48,295 nt of DNA, taken from NCBI GenBank assembly GCA_037190175.1, contig JBBCJM010000203.1, forward strand, positions 1 through 48,295, written 5' to 3'. Below are positions 1 to 8,378 of this stretch, piece after piece (the stretch's first letter is position 1; the number at the start of each line of letters is the position of its first letter). This DNA comes from JBBCJM01 sp037190175. GTDB taxonomy: Bacteria > Pseudomonadota > Alphaproteobacteria > Rhodobacterales > Rhodobacteraceae. The notes below the pieces were generated by a model. That model was not told where the DNA came from. It made no database searches and worked only from the letters and a program-made list of their open reading frames with translations. The position numbers and the translations under genes were made by a program.

Positions 1-53
1 AGGTGTCATAGGTCGGTCTTACAGCGACACTGACGAGGCCATCGTAGATACAG

Positions 54-78
54 GCCGCCGCCCGGTCGGGGCGGCGGC
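54..78. other. GC-rich perfect hairpin downstream of the DUF3489 gene
   Basis: Ten-base arms (54-63 and 69-78) are perfectly complementary around a 5-base loop. It lies about 20 bases past the stop of the leftward gene at 99-671, where a terminator is expected. No T-tract follows on the minus strand, so a terminator role is only possible. Confidence 0.4.
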
Positions 79-98
79 GTAGCGTTTCCGGCGTCTGG

Positions 99-671
99 TC
101 ACGCGGCGGGAAGTCTGTAGACCCGCCCGCGCCCCTCGACCTTCTCCGAGGTCACCTCGAGTCCGAGTTTCTTCTTGAGCGCCCCGGCCATCGCGCCGCG
201 CACCGTGTGCGACTGCCAGCCCGTGGCGGCGGTGATCTCCTCGATGGTCGCGCCATCCGGCGCGCGCAGCATGGCGATCAGCGTGGCCTGCTTGGTGCCC
301 TCGCGCGGCGTGCGCGCCTTGGGCGCGGCTTCAGGCGCGGTGGGGGTGTCCGTCGCGGGCGCGTCGCTCGGCGCGTCCGTCGCGCCCGTGGGCGCGCTGT
401 TCGCGTCTTCGGGATCGATGCCGATGGCGGCGAGCCCAGCATCGGTGGCGACCAGCGTGGTGCCATGGCCGTCGCCGGTCTCGCGCCAGACGGGCTCGCC
501 CTTGCGCAGGTCGGCGTCGACCTCCTGCAGGAACCCATTGGCGATCATCGCGCCTACTACCTTGGCGGCGGCGCCACCCCGCAGGCTCTCGGGCAGCGGC
601 AGGGCGATGTGCTCGGGCCGCTGGGCGGCGGCGCTCAGGATCAGGGCTTGGGTGTCGGAAAGCTGGGTCAT
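99..671 (-). CDS. DUF3489 domain protein (prophage accessory gene)
   Basis: This 190-residue protein has a C-terminal helix-turn-helix-like DUF3489 domain at about residues 122-188. The segment includes REGTKQATLIAML, TGWQSHTVRGAMAGALKKKLG and a closing GRGRVYRL. The middle (about 90-120) is an Ala/Pro/Thr-rich linker, and the N-terminal half resembles a second small winged-helix unit. The start is supported by GGGAG about 9 bases upstream of the ATG. It points away from the late operon. DUF3489 proteins are common beside phage genes in alphaproteobacteria and may bind DNA, but their function is not established. Confidence 0.8.
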   Translation of the reverse strand: MTQLSDTQALILSAAAQRPEHIALPLPESLRGGAAAKVVGAMIANGFLQEVDADLRKGEPVWRETGDGHGTTLVATDAGLAAIGIDPEDANSAPTGATDAPSDAPATDTPTAPEAAPKARTPREGTKQATLIAMLRAPDGATIEEITAATGWQSHTVRGAMAGALKKKLGLEVTSEKVEGRGRVYRLPAA

Positions 672-724
672 CGTCGTCTCCCGTATCGGGGCGCGCGGAC
701 TGCGGGCCCTTCTACGAGGTCGAG

Positions 725-740
725 CCCGCCAGTCGGCGGG
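725..740. other. Short GC hairpin between two leftward genes
   Basis: Six-base perfect arms (725-730 and 735-740) with a 4-base loop lie between the stop of the 762-986 gene and the start of the DUF3489 gene. It could be a weak terminator or a processing site; there is no T-tract. Confidence 0.3.
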
Positions 741-761
741 CGGGACCGGGGACGGGTCGTT

Positions 762-986
762 TCACTCGGCGTGTTCGCCTTCCTTGAAGGCGCTGTCGGT
801 GATCTCGCGCAGTTTGGCGCGGTAGTGGTTCAGGGTGCCGACGTGCCCCCAATGGATCTCGTCGGGGTGGGTCTCGAAATGGTCGGCGCTGAGGGCGGCG
901 AGGCGTGCCAGCATCGCGTCGATCTCGAACTTGGCGGCGATGAAGGCGTCGAGGGCTTTCGTGTTGTCGGTCGCGCGGCGGGTCAT
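762..986 (-). CDS. Small hypothetical prophage protein
   Basis: A 74-residue acidic protein beginning MTRRATDNTKALDAF. I chose the ATG at 986 over the in-frame ATG at 1067 because GGAG lies 9 bases upstream of 986. The longer reading would also run through the operator-like dyad at 1047-1065. It is predicted to be helical, with no signal peptide or transmembrane segment. It is probably in one leftward unit with the DUF3489 gene. I do not recognise the family; it may be a small phage regulatory or accessory protein. Confidence 0.55.
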   Translation of the reverse strand: MTRRATDNTKALDAFIAAKFEIDAMLARLAALSADHFETHPDEIHWGHVGTLNHYRAKLREITDSAFKEGEHAE

Positions 987-1046
987 CGTGGTGGCTCCGG
1001 GTGAGTTGCATCGCTTCGTTGGAGTGACATTCCCTCTGTCCGCGAA

Positions 1047-1065
1047 GCTTATCAACTCGATAAGC
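1047..1065. promoter_or_regulatory. Perfect 7+5+7 dyad between divergent phage genes
   Basis: GCTTATC (1047-1053) and GATAAGC (1059-1065) form a perfect inverted repeat with a 5-base AACTC spacer. It sits in a locally AT-rich gap between the leftward small gene (start 986) and the rightward terminase small subunit (start 1097). That is the right place for a repressor or activator operator controlling one or both directions. Confidence 0.5.
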
Positions 1066-1096
1066 ACATGAATCTGAATGATAATCGGAGCCGTCG

Positions 1097-1693
1097 ATGC
1101 AGGGCATGAGCGAGCGCCAGTACGCCGCCCATGTCGGGCTGTCGCGGGGCGCGATCCAGAAGGCGAAGACGGCCGAGCGCCTGGTCCTCTATTCGGACGG
1201 CAGCATCAACGCGGCCGCCAGCGATGTGCGGCGCGCGGACACAACCGACCCGTCGAAGACCCGCAAGCCGCCCGCGCCGAAGCTGAAGCCGGTCCCCGAG
1301 GCGGCAGTGGCCGCTGTCGGCGATACCCTGCGCGAACAGGGACTGGCGGTCCCGGCGGTGGGCGGCGGCACGACCTTTCTGCAGGCCAAGACCGCAAACG
1401 AGGTGCTGAAGGCGCAGGAGCGGCGCATCCGGCTCCAGAAGCTGAAGGGAGAGCTGATCGAGCGGGCCCGGGCGCTGGCACTGGTGTTCCGGCTGGCGCG
1501 GGAGGAACGGGACACGTGGGTGAACTGGCCCGCGCGCGCGGCGGCGCTGATGGCGGCCGAGCTCTCGGCCTCGTGCAGCGACGCGATAGGCCAGCAAATC
1601 ACCGTGGAGCCAGCCGCGATGCAGAAGGTCCTGGAGAGACATGTACGCGCCCACCTCGACGAACTCGCCGAGGTCCGGCCCGACTTCCGGTGA
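1097..1693 (+). CDS. Phage terminase small subunit (Nu1-like DNA packaging protein)
   Basis: A 198-residue protein whose N-terminus (MSERQYAAHVGLSRGAIQKA) is a helix-turn-helix of the Nu1/gpNu1 DNA-recognition type. A charged helical region (about 95-140) follows, suited to oligomerisation and contact with the large subunit. In such phages the protein recognises the packaging start and loads the terminase. It directly precedes and overlaps the large subunit gene. A GGAG about 6 bases upstream supports the ATG at 1097; the ATG at 1106 is an alternative. The family call rests on the helix-turn-helix and on position. Confidence 0.75.
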   Translation: MQGMSERQYAAHVGLSRGAIQKAKTAERLVLYSDGSINAAASDVRRADTTDPSKTRKPPAPKLKPVPEAAVAAVGDTLREQGLAVPAVGGGTTFLQAKTANEVLKAQERRIRLQKLKGELIERARALALVFRLAREERDTWVNWPARAAALMAAELSASCSDAIGQQITVEPAAMQKVLERHVRAHLDELAEVRPDFR

Positions 1694-3644
1694 TGATGAC
1701 GCACTGACGGACTTCGACGGCGCGGGCGAGATCCTGCGCGCCTGGGGCAACGGGCTGCGGCCCGACCCGGACCTGACCGTCTCGGAATGGGCGGACCGGC
1801 ACCGGATGCTTTCGGGCCGCGCCTCGGCCGAACCCGGGCGATACCGCACCGTCCGCACGCCCTATATGCGCGAGATCATGGATCGGCTGTCGCCCGGCGA
1901 TCCCACGCAGCGGATCGTGTTCATGAAGGCCGCGCAGGTCGGGGCGACCGAGGCGGGCAACAACTGGATCGGGTTCGCGATCCACCAGGCGCCGGGGCCG
2001 ATGCTGGCGGTCCAGCCCACGGTCGAGCTGGCCAAGCGCAACTCGCGGCAGCGGATCGACCCGCTGATCGATGAAAGCCCGGAACTGCGCGAGCGGGTGA
2101 AGCCCGCGCGCTCGCGGGACGCGGGCAACACGATGCTGTCCAAGGAATTCGCGGGCGGCATCCTGATCATGACCGGGGCGAACTCGGCGGTCGGGCTGCG
2201 CTCGACCCCGGCGCGGTACATCTTCCTCGACGAGGTCGACGCCTATCCGGCCTCGGCCGACGAGGAAGGCGATCCGGTCACGCTGGCCGAGGCGCGGTCG
2301 CTGACCTTCGCGCATCGGCGCAAGGTGCTGCTGGTCTCGACGCCGACGATCCGGGGGCTGTCGCGCATCGAGCGGGAATACGAGGCGAGCGATCAGCGCC
2401 GGTTCTTCGTGCCGTGCCCGCATTGCGGCGCGATGCAGTGGCTGAAGTTCGACCGGCTGCGCTGGCAGAAGGGCCGCCCGGAGACGGCGGAGTATCACTG
2501 CGAGGGCTGCGACGCATCAATCGCGGAGCACCACAAGACGGCGATGCTGGAGGGCGGCGAATGGCGGGCGACCGCCACGGCCGCCGATCCGACCACGGTC
2601 GGGTATCACCTCTCGGCGCTCTATTCGCCGATCGGCTGGCTGAGCTGGGAGCGGATCGTGCGGGCCTGGGACGCGGCACAGGGGTCGGACGAGGCGATCA
2701 AGGCGTTCCGCAACACGATCCTCGGCGAGACATGGGTCGAGACCGGAGAAGCCCCCGACTGGCAGCGGCTCTACGACCGGCGCGAGCGCTGGACCTCCGG
2801 CACCGTGCCTGCGGGCGGGCTGTTCCTGACCGCCGGGGCCGACGTCCAGAAGGACCGGATCGAGGTCGATGTCTGGGCCTGGGGCCGCGGGCTGGAAAGC
2901 TGGCTCGTCGATCACGTCGTGATCGAGGGCGGGCCCGACCGGCACGATGCGTGGTTGGAACTGACCGCGCTGCTGGATCGATCCTGGCCGCATGAACGCG
3001 GCGCGCACCTGCGCATCGCGCGGCTGGCCATCGACACCGGATACGAGGCCCCGGCGGTCTATTTCTGGTCGCGGGCGCAGGGGTTTGGGCAGGTCTCGCC
3101 GGTCAAGGGTGTCGAGGGGTTCAACCGCTCGAGCCCGGTGTCGGGGCCGACCTTCGTCGACGCGACCGAGGGCGGGAAACGCCTGCGGCGCGGAGCGCGG
3201 CTCTGGACCGTGGCGGTCTCGACCTTCAAGGCCGAGACCTACCGCTTCCTGCGGCTGGCGCGGCCGACCGAGGAGGAGATGGCCGACGGGGCGGCGTTCC
3301 CGCCCGGCTCGGTCCACCTGCCGCACTGGGTCGAGAACGAATGGTTGAAGCAGTTCGTGGCCGAACAGCTGGTGACGGTGCGCACGAAGCGCGGCTTTGC
3401 CCGGCTGGAATGGCAGAAGCTGCGCGAGCGCAACGAGGCGCTGGACTGCCGGGTCTACGCCCGCGCCGCCGCCTGGATCGCGGGCGCGGACCGCTGGCCC
3501 GACGAGAAATGGCGCGACCTCGAGGATCAGCTCGGGGCCGCCCCCACCGACACCGATCCCGCCGGGCAGATCAACCGGCCGGGACAGGCCCCGCAGGGCA
3601 AGCGCCGCTCCGACTGGCTCGGGCGGCGCGGAGGATGGTTTTGA
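1641..3644 (+). CDS. Phage terminase large subunit, lambda gpA family
   Basis: A 667-residue packaging motor. The ATPase part shows a Walker A-like KAAQVGATE (96-104) and a Walker B YIFLDEVD (193-200), followed by a zinc-binding CPHC...CEGC set (Cys 259, 262, 287, 290). The nuclease part begins near residue 395, with the GADVQKDRIEVDVW segment supplying a metal-binding Asp. Length matches the gpA/GpA family (about 640-670). The annotated start overlaps the small subunit by 53 bases. The first 25 residues are not conserved in character, so a later non-ATG start is possible. It pumps DNA into the prohead and cuts it. Confidence 0.93.
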   Translation: MYAPTSTNSPRSGPTSGDDDALTDFDGAGEILRAWGNGLRPDPDLTVSEWADRHRMLSGRASAEPGRYRTVRTPYMREIMDRLSPGDPTQRIVFMKAAQVGATEAGNNWIGFAIHQAPGPMLAVQPTVELAKRNSRQRIDPLIDESPELRERVKPARSRDAGNTMLSKEFAGGILIMTGANSAVGLRSTPARYIFLDEVDAYPASADEEGDPVTLAEARSLTFAHRRKVLLVSTPTIRGLSRIEREYEASDQRRFFVPCPHCGAMQWLKFDRLRWQKGRPETAEYHCEGCDASIAEHHKTAMLEGGEWRATATAADPTTVGYHLSALYSPIGWLSWERIVRAWDAAQGSDEAIKAFRNTILGETWVETGEAPDWQRLYDRRERWTSGTVPAGGLFLTAGADVQKDRIEVDVWAWGRGLESWLVDHVVIEGGPDRHDAWLELTALLDRSWPHERGAHLRIARLAIDTGYEAPAVYFWSRAQGFGQVSPVKGVEGFNRSSPVSGPTFVDATEGGKRLRRGARLWTVAVSTFKAETYRFLRLARPTEEEMADGAAFPPGSVHLPHWVENEWLKQFVAEQLVTVRTKRGFARLEWQKLRERNEALDCRVYARAAAWIAGADRWPDEKWRDLEDQLGAAPTDTDPAGQINRPGQAPQGKRRSDWLGRRGGWF

Positions 3645-3646
3645 GC

Positions 3647-3856
3647 ATGACGGACTGGACGGAAACCGAGCTATCGGCGCTGCGCCGGGCCTATGCCAGC
3701 GGCACGACCCGGGTCAGCTATGACGGCAAATCCGTCGACTACGGCTCGGCCGAGGATCTGCTCGCCCGTATCCGCACCATCGAACGCGCCATCGCAGGCG
3801 TGGGCCGTCCGTTGCCGGTGGCCGGGCTTGCGGGCTTCTCGCGCGGGGACCGGTGA
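3647..3856 (+). CDS. gpW-like head-tail joining protein
   Basis: A 69-residue protein, MTDWTETELSALRRAYASG..., carrying the gpW-family signature: an N-terminal helix, then VSYDGKSVDYGSAEDLLARI. In lambda, gpW stabilises the packaged head and forms the platform for tail joining. Its size (lambda gpW is 68 residues) and its place between terminase and portal are exactly as in lambda. It starts 3 bases after the terminase stop, and its TGA overlaps the portal start. Confidence 0.88.
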   Translation: MTDWTETELSALRRAYASGTTRVSYDGKSVDYGSAEDLLARIRTIERAIAGVGRPLPVAGLAGFSRGDR

Positions 3857-5385
3857 TGTCGGCCAACTGGTTCGACCACGCGATAGCCACGCTGGCGCCG
3901 CGCATGGCCGCGCGCCGCGTGATGGCGCGTCAGGCGTTCGAGACCCTGACGCGGGGCTACGACGGCGCCGCGCGCGGACGGCGGACCGAGGGCTGGCGCG
4001 CGCCGGGCTCCTCCGCCGACACCGAGATCGGCGTGGCCGGTGCGCTGCTGCGCGACCGGATGCGGGATCTGGTGCGCAACAACCCGCATGCGGCCAAGGC
4101 CGTGGCGGTGCTCGTCAACAACATCATCGGCGCGGGGATCATGCCGCGCGCCGCCAGCGGCGACGACACGCTGGACCGGAAGGTCGACGCGCTCTTCGAG
4201 CGCTGGACGGCGGAGTGCGATGCCGATGGCCAGCTCGACTTCTACGGTCTGCAGACGCTGATCTGCCGGGAAATGGTCGAGGCGGGCGAGGTGCTGGTGC
4301 GCCGCAGGCTGCGGCGATCCTCTGACGGTCTTCCGGTGCCGCTGCAATTGCAGGTGCTGGAGGCGGACTTCCTCGACGCCACCAAGTCCGGCGCCATCGG
4401 CGCGGGCCGCCTCGTGCAGGGGATCGAGTTCGATCCGGTCGGGAAGCGACGGGCCTATTGGCTTCATGCCGAGCATCCGGGCGATGCCTATGGCGCCTTG
4501 CAGAACGGTCTGCAGAGCCGCCCGGTGCCCGCGACCGAGATCGCCCATGTCTACGAGAAGCAGCGCACGCAGGCGCGCGGCGTTCCCTGGGGCGCGCCGG
4601 TGATCCGCAGCTTGCGCGATCTTGACGATTACGAGGTGGCGGAACTGGTCCGCAAGAAGACCGAGGCCTGCGTCACCGCCATCGTCTTCGGCGACGACGA
4701 GGCGCAACAGGGCATCGCGCCCTCCGTGGTCGATGCCGACGGCAACCGGGTGGAGCAGTTCGAGCCGGGGCTGATCGCCTATGCACGCGGCGGCAAGGAC
4801 ATCCGGTTCAACCAGCCCGCCGCCACCGGCGGCTATGGCGAATACAAGCGGGCCAGCCTGCACACGATCTCGGCGGGCTTCCGGGTGCCCTACGAGTTGC
4901 TGACCGGGGACCTCTCCCAGGTGAACTATTCCTCGATCCGGGCGGGGCTCGTGGAGTTCCGCCGCCAGATCGACGCGGTACAGTGGCAGCTCTTCATCCC
5001 GATGTTCTGCGCGCCAGTCTGGCGCTGGTTCACGGATGCCGCGTGGGCGGCGGGGCAGATCCCGTCGCCCATCGTGCCTGTCGAATGGTCGCCGCCGAAG
5101 TTCGAGGCGGTCGATCCGCAGAAGGATGCGATGGCGAACCTGCTGTCGATCCGCTCCGGTACCATGACGCTGGCGGAGGTGATCGCCAAACAGGGCCGCA
5201 ACCCCGACGCGGTGCTGGCCGAGATCGCCGCGACCAACGCCAAGCTCGACGCGCTGGGGCTGGTGCTCGACAGCGATCCGCGGCGCGTCACGAAAACCGG
5301 CAGCGCCCAGACCAACGATCCGGCCAACGACGACCCGGCCGCCGACGCGGACAATGACCCGGCGCAGGCCGACCAACAGGACTGA
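3856..5385 (+). CDS. Phage portal protein, lambda gpB family
   Basis: A protein of about 509 residues with portal-family features: the RDLVRNNPHAAKAVAVLVNNIIGAG helix near the N-terminus, a central YWLHAEHPGD segment, and VPYELLTGDLSQVNYSSIRAGL toward the C-terminus. The dodecameric portal is the DNA entry channel and head-tail connector. I chose the ATG at 3856, in a TGATG overlap with gpW; the GTG at 3853 is equally in frame. The C-terminal 35 residues are Asp/Pro/Ala-rich and likely disordered. Confidence 0.93.
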   Translation: MSANWFDHAIATLAPRMAARRVMARQAFETLTRGYDGAARGRRTEGWRAPGSSADTEIGVAGALLRDRMRDLVRNNPHAAKAVAVLVNNIIGAGIMPRAASGDDTLDRKVDALFERWTAECDADGQLDFYGLQTLICREMVEAGEVLVRRRLRRSSDGLPVPLQLQVLEADFLDATKSGAIGAGRLVQGIEFDPVGKRRAYWLHAEHPGDAYGALQNGLQSRPVPATEIAHVYEKQRTQARGVPWGAPVIRSLRDLDDYEVAELVRKKTEACVTAIVFGDDEAQQGIAPSVVDADGNRVEQFEPGLIAYARGGKDIRFNQPAATGGYGEYKRASLHTISAGFRVPYELLTGDLSQVNYSSIRAGLVEFRRQIDAVQWQLFIPMFCAPVWRWFTDAAWAAGQIPSPIVPVEWSPPKFEAVDPQKDAMANLLSIRSGTMTLAEVIAKQGRNPDAVLAEIAATNAKLDALGLVLDSDPRRVTKTGSAQTNDPANDDPAADADNDPAQADQQD

Positions 5386-5390
5386 CCTCC

Positions 5391-7439
5391 ATGGACACGA
5401 TGATCGAACTGCCGGCCATGCGCCGGTCGGCGGAGCTTGCGCCGAACACGGCCGATGCCGACACCCGCACCGTCGAGGTGGTCTGGTCGGCCGGGGCCCG
5501 TGTGCGCCGCGCCACCTTCTTTGGCGAGCCCTATGACGAGGAACTGAGCCTCGACCCCGCCCATGTCCGGCTCGACCGGCTGAACGCGGGCGCGCCCTTC
5601 CTGAAGGTGCACGAGCTCGACACGCTCGACGCGGTCATCGGCTCGGTCGTGCCGGGCTCTGCCCGGATCGAGAACGGCCGCGGCATCGCCTTGGTGCGAA
5701 TCTCCGAGCGCGCCGATGTCGAGCCGATCTGGCGCGACATCCAGGCCGGGCACATCCGGGCCGTCTCCATCGGCTATCAGGTCCACCGCTTCGACATCTC
5801 CAAGCCCGATGGCGGGCGCGAGCTCTGGCGGGCGGTCGACTGGACGCCCTTCGAGGTCTCGGCCGTGCCGGTCGGCGCAGACCCCGCCGCGGGCTTCCGC
5901 GCCAAGGGCGAACATCACGACTGCGTCCTCCACCGCCGGGACGCCCCCACGCAAGAAGGAGCATCCCCGATGACCGACAAGACCCCGGCGAGCGACGCCG
6001 CCACCCCCGCCACCACCCAGCCGACCGAGCCGAATGATACCGAGGACACCACCATGACCGAACCGAAAGCGGCTGCGCCCGACCCGAAGGTCGCCGCAGC
6101 GGAAACCCGCGCCCAGCCGAAGACGCAGGCAACGCCCGCGCCCGACACCGAGGCTATCGCGACGCGCGCCCGCGAGGCCGAGCGCGATCGCGTCTCCACC
6201 ATCTACGATCTGGCGGGCCGCCTGAACCTCGAACGCAGCTTCGCCGAGGATCTGGTCAAGCGCGGCGTCAGCGTCGATGAATCCCGCCGCCTGATCCTCG
6301 ACCAGGTCGCCGCGAAATCCGACGAGACCCGGACCTTCCCCCACGTCTCCGTCCCCCTCGGCGGCCGGGACGAGCGCATCACCCGCCGCGACGCCGTGGC
6401 GAACGCGCTGCTGCACCGCTACAGCCCGACGCTGTTCCCGCTCGAGGACGCCGCGCGCCAGTACCGCGGCATGACACTGCTGGAGCTCGCCCGCGAGAGC
6501 CTCGGCAATGCGGGGGTCAACACGCGGGGTCTGTCGCGCGACGAGGTGGCGACGCGCGCGCTGCACTCGACCTCGGACTTCCCCGAGATCCTGTCGGCCG
6601 TGACCAACAAGACCCTCCGGCAGGCCTATGACGCCTATCCCCGGACCTTTGCGCTCTTTTGCCGCCAGGTGCTCGCCACCGACTTCAAGTCCATGCACCG
6701 CGTCCAGCTGGGCGAAGCGCCGCAGCTTCTGGAGGTCGGCGAGAGCGGCGAGTTCAAGCGCGGGACGTTGGGCGAGAGCAAGGAAAGCTACAAGGTCAAG
6801 ACCTATGGCCGGGTGGTCGCGATCACCCGGCAGGTGCTCATCAACGACGATCTCGACGCCTTCACCCGCATCCCGGCGATGTACGGCAACTCCATCGCCC
6901 AGCTGGAGTCGGACGTGGTCTGGGGCATCATCACCTCGAACCCGGCGATGGCCGACGGCAACGCGCTCTTCCACACCACCCACAAGAACCTCGCAGGGAC
7001 CGGTGCGGCGCTCGACGTGAGCAGTGTCGGCGCGGCGCGCGCCGCCATGGCCAAGCAGACGGGCCTCGACAAGAAGACGGTGCTGAACGTCCGCCCCGCC
7101 TTCCTGATCGTGCCCGCCTCTCTGGAACTGAAAGCCGAGCAACTGGTCGCGCAAAACCTCGTACCTGCCGCAACCTCGAGCGTGGTGCCGCAGTCGATCC
7201 GGACGCTGGCGCCGATCAGCGAGCCGCGCCTCGACGCCGCCAGCGAGACCGCCTGGTATCTGGCCGCGAGCCCGAACCAGATCGACACAATCGAGTACGC
7301 CTATCTCGAGGGTCAGCAGGGCGCTTACATCGAGACCCGCAACGGCTTCGACGTCGACGGCGTCGAGATCAAGTGCCGCCTCGACTTCGGCGCCAAGGCC
7401 ATCGACTGGCGCGGCCTCTACAAAAATCCCGGGGCATAG
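5391..7439 (+). CDS. Prohead protease / major capsid protein fusion
   Basis: A 682-residue fusion. Residues 1-170 are an HK97/U35-type maturation protease with His74 (FLKVHELDT) and Ser126 (RAVSIGYQV) as probable catalytic residues. Residues 190-290 are Pro/Ala/Thr-rich then helical, suiting a scaffold (delta-like) segment. Residues 370-682 are a major head protein of the Mu gpT-like type (FPEILSAVTNKTLRQAYDAY, LFHTTHKNLAGTGAAL, NGFDVDGVEIKCRLDFGAKAIDWRGLYKNPG). Such fusions are known in alphaproteobacterial phages; capsid would be released by self-cleavage. An internal ribosome-binding site and ATG at 5970 could also give a protease-free product. Confidence 0.92.
   Translation: MDTMIELPAMRRSAELAPNTADADTRTVEVVWSAGARVRRATFFGEPYDEELSLDPAHVRLDRLNAGAPFLKVHELDTLDAVIGSVVPGSARIENGRGIALVRISERADVEPIWRDIQAGHIRAVSIGYQVHRFDISKPDGGRELWRAVDWTPFEVSAVPVGADPAAGFRAKGEHHDCVLHRRDAPTQEGASPMTDKTPASDAATPATTQPTEPNDTEDTTMTEPKAAAPDPKVAAAETRAQPKTQATPAPDTEAIATRAREAERDRVSTIYDLAGRLNLERSFAEDLVKRGVSVDESRRLILDQVAAKSDETRTFPHVSVPLGGRDERITRRDAVANALLHRYSPTLFPLEDAARQYRGMTLLELARESLGNAGVNTRGLSRDEVATRALHSTSDFPEILSAVTNKTLRQAYDAYPRTFALFCRQVLATDFKSMHRVQLGEAPQLLEVGESGEFKRGTLGESKESYKVKTYGRVVAITRQVLINDDLDAFTRIPAMYGNSIAQLESDVVWGIITSNPAMADGNALFHTTHKNLAGTGAALDVSSVGAARAAMAKQTGLDKKTVLNVRPAFLIVPASLELKAEQLVAQNLVPAATSSVVPQSIRTLAPISEPRLDAASETAWYLAASPNQIDTIEYAYLEGQQGAYIETRNGFDVDGVEIKCRLDFGAKAIDWRGLYKNPGA
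5953..5972 (+). promoter_or_regulatory. Internal Shine-Dalgarno and in-frame ATG inside the protease-capsid gene
   Basis: AAGAAGGAG (5953-5961) lies 8 bases before an ATG at 5970 (Met194), in the same frame and exactly at the protease/scaffold border. The spacing and strength match a genuine start site better than those of many genes in this window. Confidence 0.55.
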
Positions 7440-7454
7440 GTCCGGCTGGCTCCC

Positions 7455-8027
7455 ATGACGATCGATGATCGACTGGGCGCGGTGCCGATCCCCGGTTTCC
7501 CCGGCTACCACATCGATCGGACCGGCCGGGTCTGGAGCGCGCATCGCAAGGGCAGGATCCCTCGCGGTGCGTGCTCTCGCTGGCTGGATCGCCGCGACTG
7601 GACGCTAAGGCAGCCGTGGCGTGACCCAGAGGGGTATCTGCACCACACGCTGGTCCGCGAAACGGCAGGCAGCCGCCAGCGGATTGCCTTGCACATTCTG
7701 GTCGCGACCACGTTCCTTGGGCCGCGACAGCAGGGACTGGTCATCGCCCATCTCGACGGCGACAAGTCCAACAATGGTGTCGAAAACCTCGCCTATGTCA
7801 CGCAGCGCGAGAACATCGGGCACAAGCGCGACCACGGCACGATGCCCTGTGGCGACCGCTCGCATCTCTCGCGCCTGACCGATCATCAATGCAGCCGGAT
7901 GCTCGACTGCCTCGGCGCGGGGTTCTCCCGCCGCGAGGTGGCAAGGGCGTTCGGCGTGACCATCAGCCACGTCGCCGCCCTGAAAACGGGCCGCATCCGA
8001 AAGCACCTGACCAATCAGCGCGTCTGA
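7455..8027 (+). CDS. HNH homing endonuclease with NUMOD4 motif
   Basis: A 190-residue free-standing homing endonuclease. The N-terminus (PIPGFPGYHIDRTGRVWS) is a NUMOD4 DNA-binding motif. The nuclease core follows with LHILVATTFLG then VIAHLDGDKSNNGVENLAYVTQREN, the His/Asn/Asn pattern of an HNH site. The C-terminus (DRSHLSRLTDHQC...FSRREVARAFGVTISHVAALKTGR) is a helix-turn-helix specificity tail. It is wedged between capsid and decoration genes, has no clear ribosome-binding site, and plays no virion role. These enzymes cut homologous intron-less or gene-less alleles to copy themselves, and are selfish elements in phages. Confidence 0.9.
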   Translation: MTIDDRLGAVPIPGFPGYHIDRTGRVWSAHRKGRIPRGACSRWLDRRDWTLRQPWRDPEGYLHHTLVRETAGSRQRIALHILVATTFLGPRQQGLVIAHLDGDKSNNGVENLAYVTQRENIGHKRDHGTMPCGDRSHLSRLTDHQCSRMLDCLGAGFSRREVARAFGVTISHVAALKTGRIRKHLTNQRV

Positions 8028-8042
8028 GAAAGGATCACCCCC

Positions 8043-8378
8043 ATGAAAAACTTCGTCCAGCCCGGCAACACCATCACCCTGACCGCGCCCTATGCCGTCG
8101 CCTCGGGCGATGGCCTGCTCGTCGGCTCCATCTTCGGCGTCGCTTCCGGAACCGCCGCCCTCGGCGAACCCGTCGAGACTGCGCTCGTCGGCGTCTTCGA
8201 CCTGACCAAGATCGGTTCGCAGGCATGGGCCGCGGGCGTCAAGGTCTATTGGGACAACACCAACAAGCGCTGCACCACGGTCGCGACGGACAACACCCTC
8301 ATCGGTGTGGCGACCGAGGCCGTGGCGAGCGGCGCGGGCGACACCATCGGCCGCGTGCGCCTCAACGCGGCCTTCTGA
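8043..8378 (+). CDS. DUF2190 capsid decoration protein
   Basis: A 111-residue protein starting MKNFVQPGNTITLTAPYAVASGDGLLVGSIFGVA, which is the DUF2190 pattern. The rest is beta-rich (GVFDLTKIGSQAWAAGVKVYWDNTNK...IGVATEAV). Members of this family are small proteins beside phage capsid genes and act as head decoration or cement proteins, analogous to lambda gpD. AAAGGATCA just upstream provides a ribosome-binding site. Its TGA overlaps the next ATG (TGATG). Confidence 0.88.
   Translation: MKNFVQPGNTITLTAPYAVASGDGLLVGSIFGVASGTAALGEPVETALVGVFDLTKIGSQAWAAGVKVYWDNTNKRCTTVATDNTLIGVATEAVASGAGDTIGRVRLNAAF

Noticed and set aside
4926..7544. Long leftward open frame of 872 codons over the capsid gene
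   Set aside because: It is antisense to the portal and protease-capsid genes, is Arg/Asp/Gly-rich in the manner of GC-rich shadows, and has no domain.
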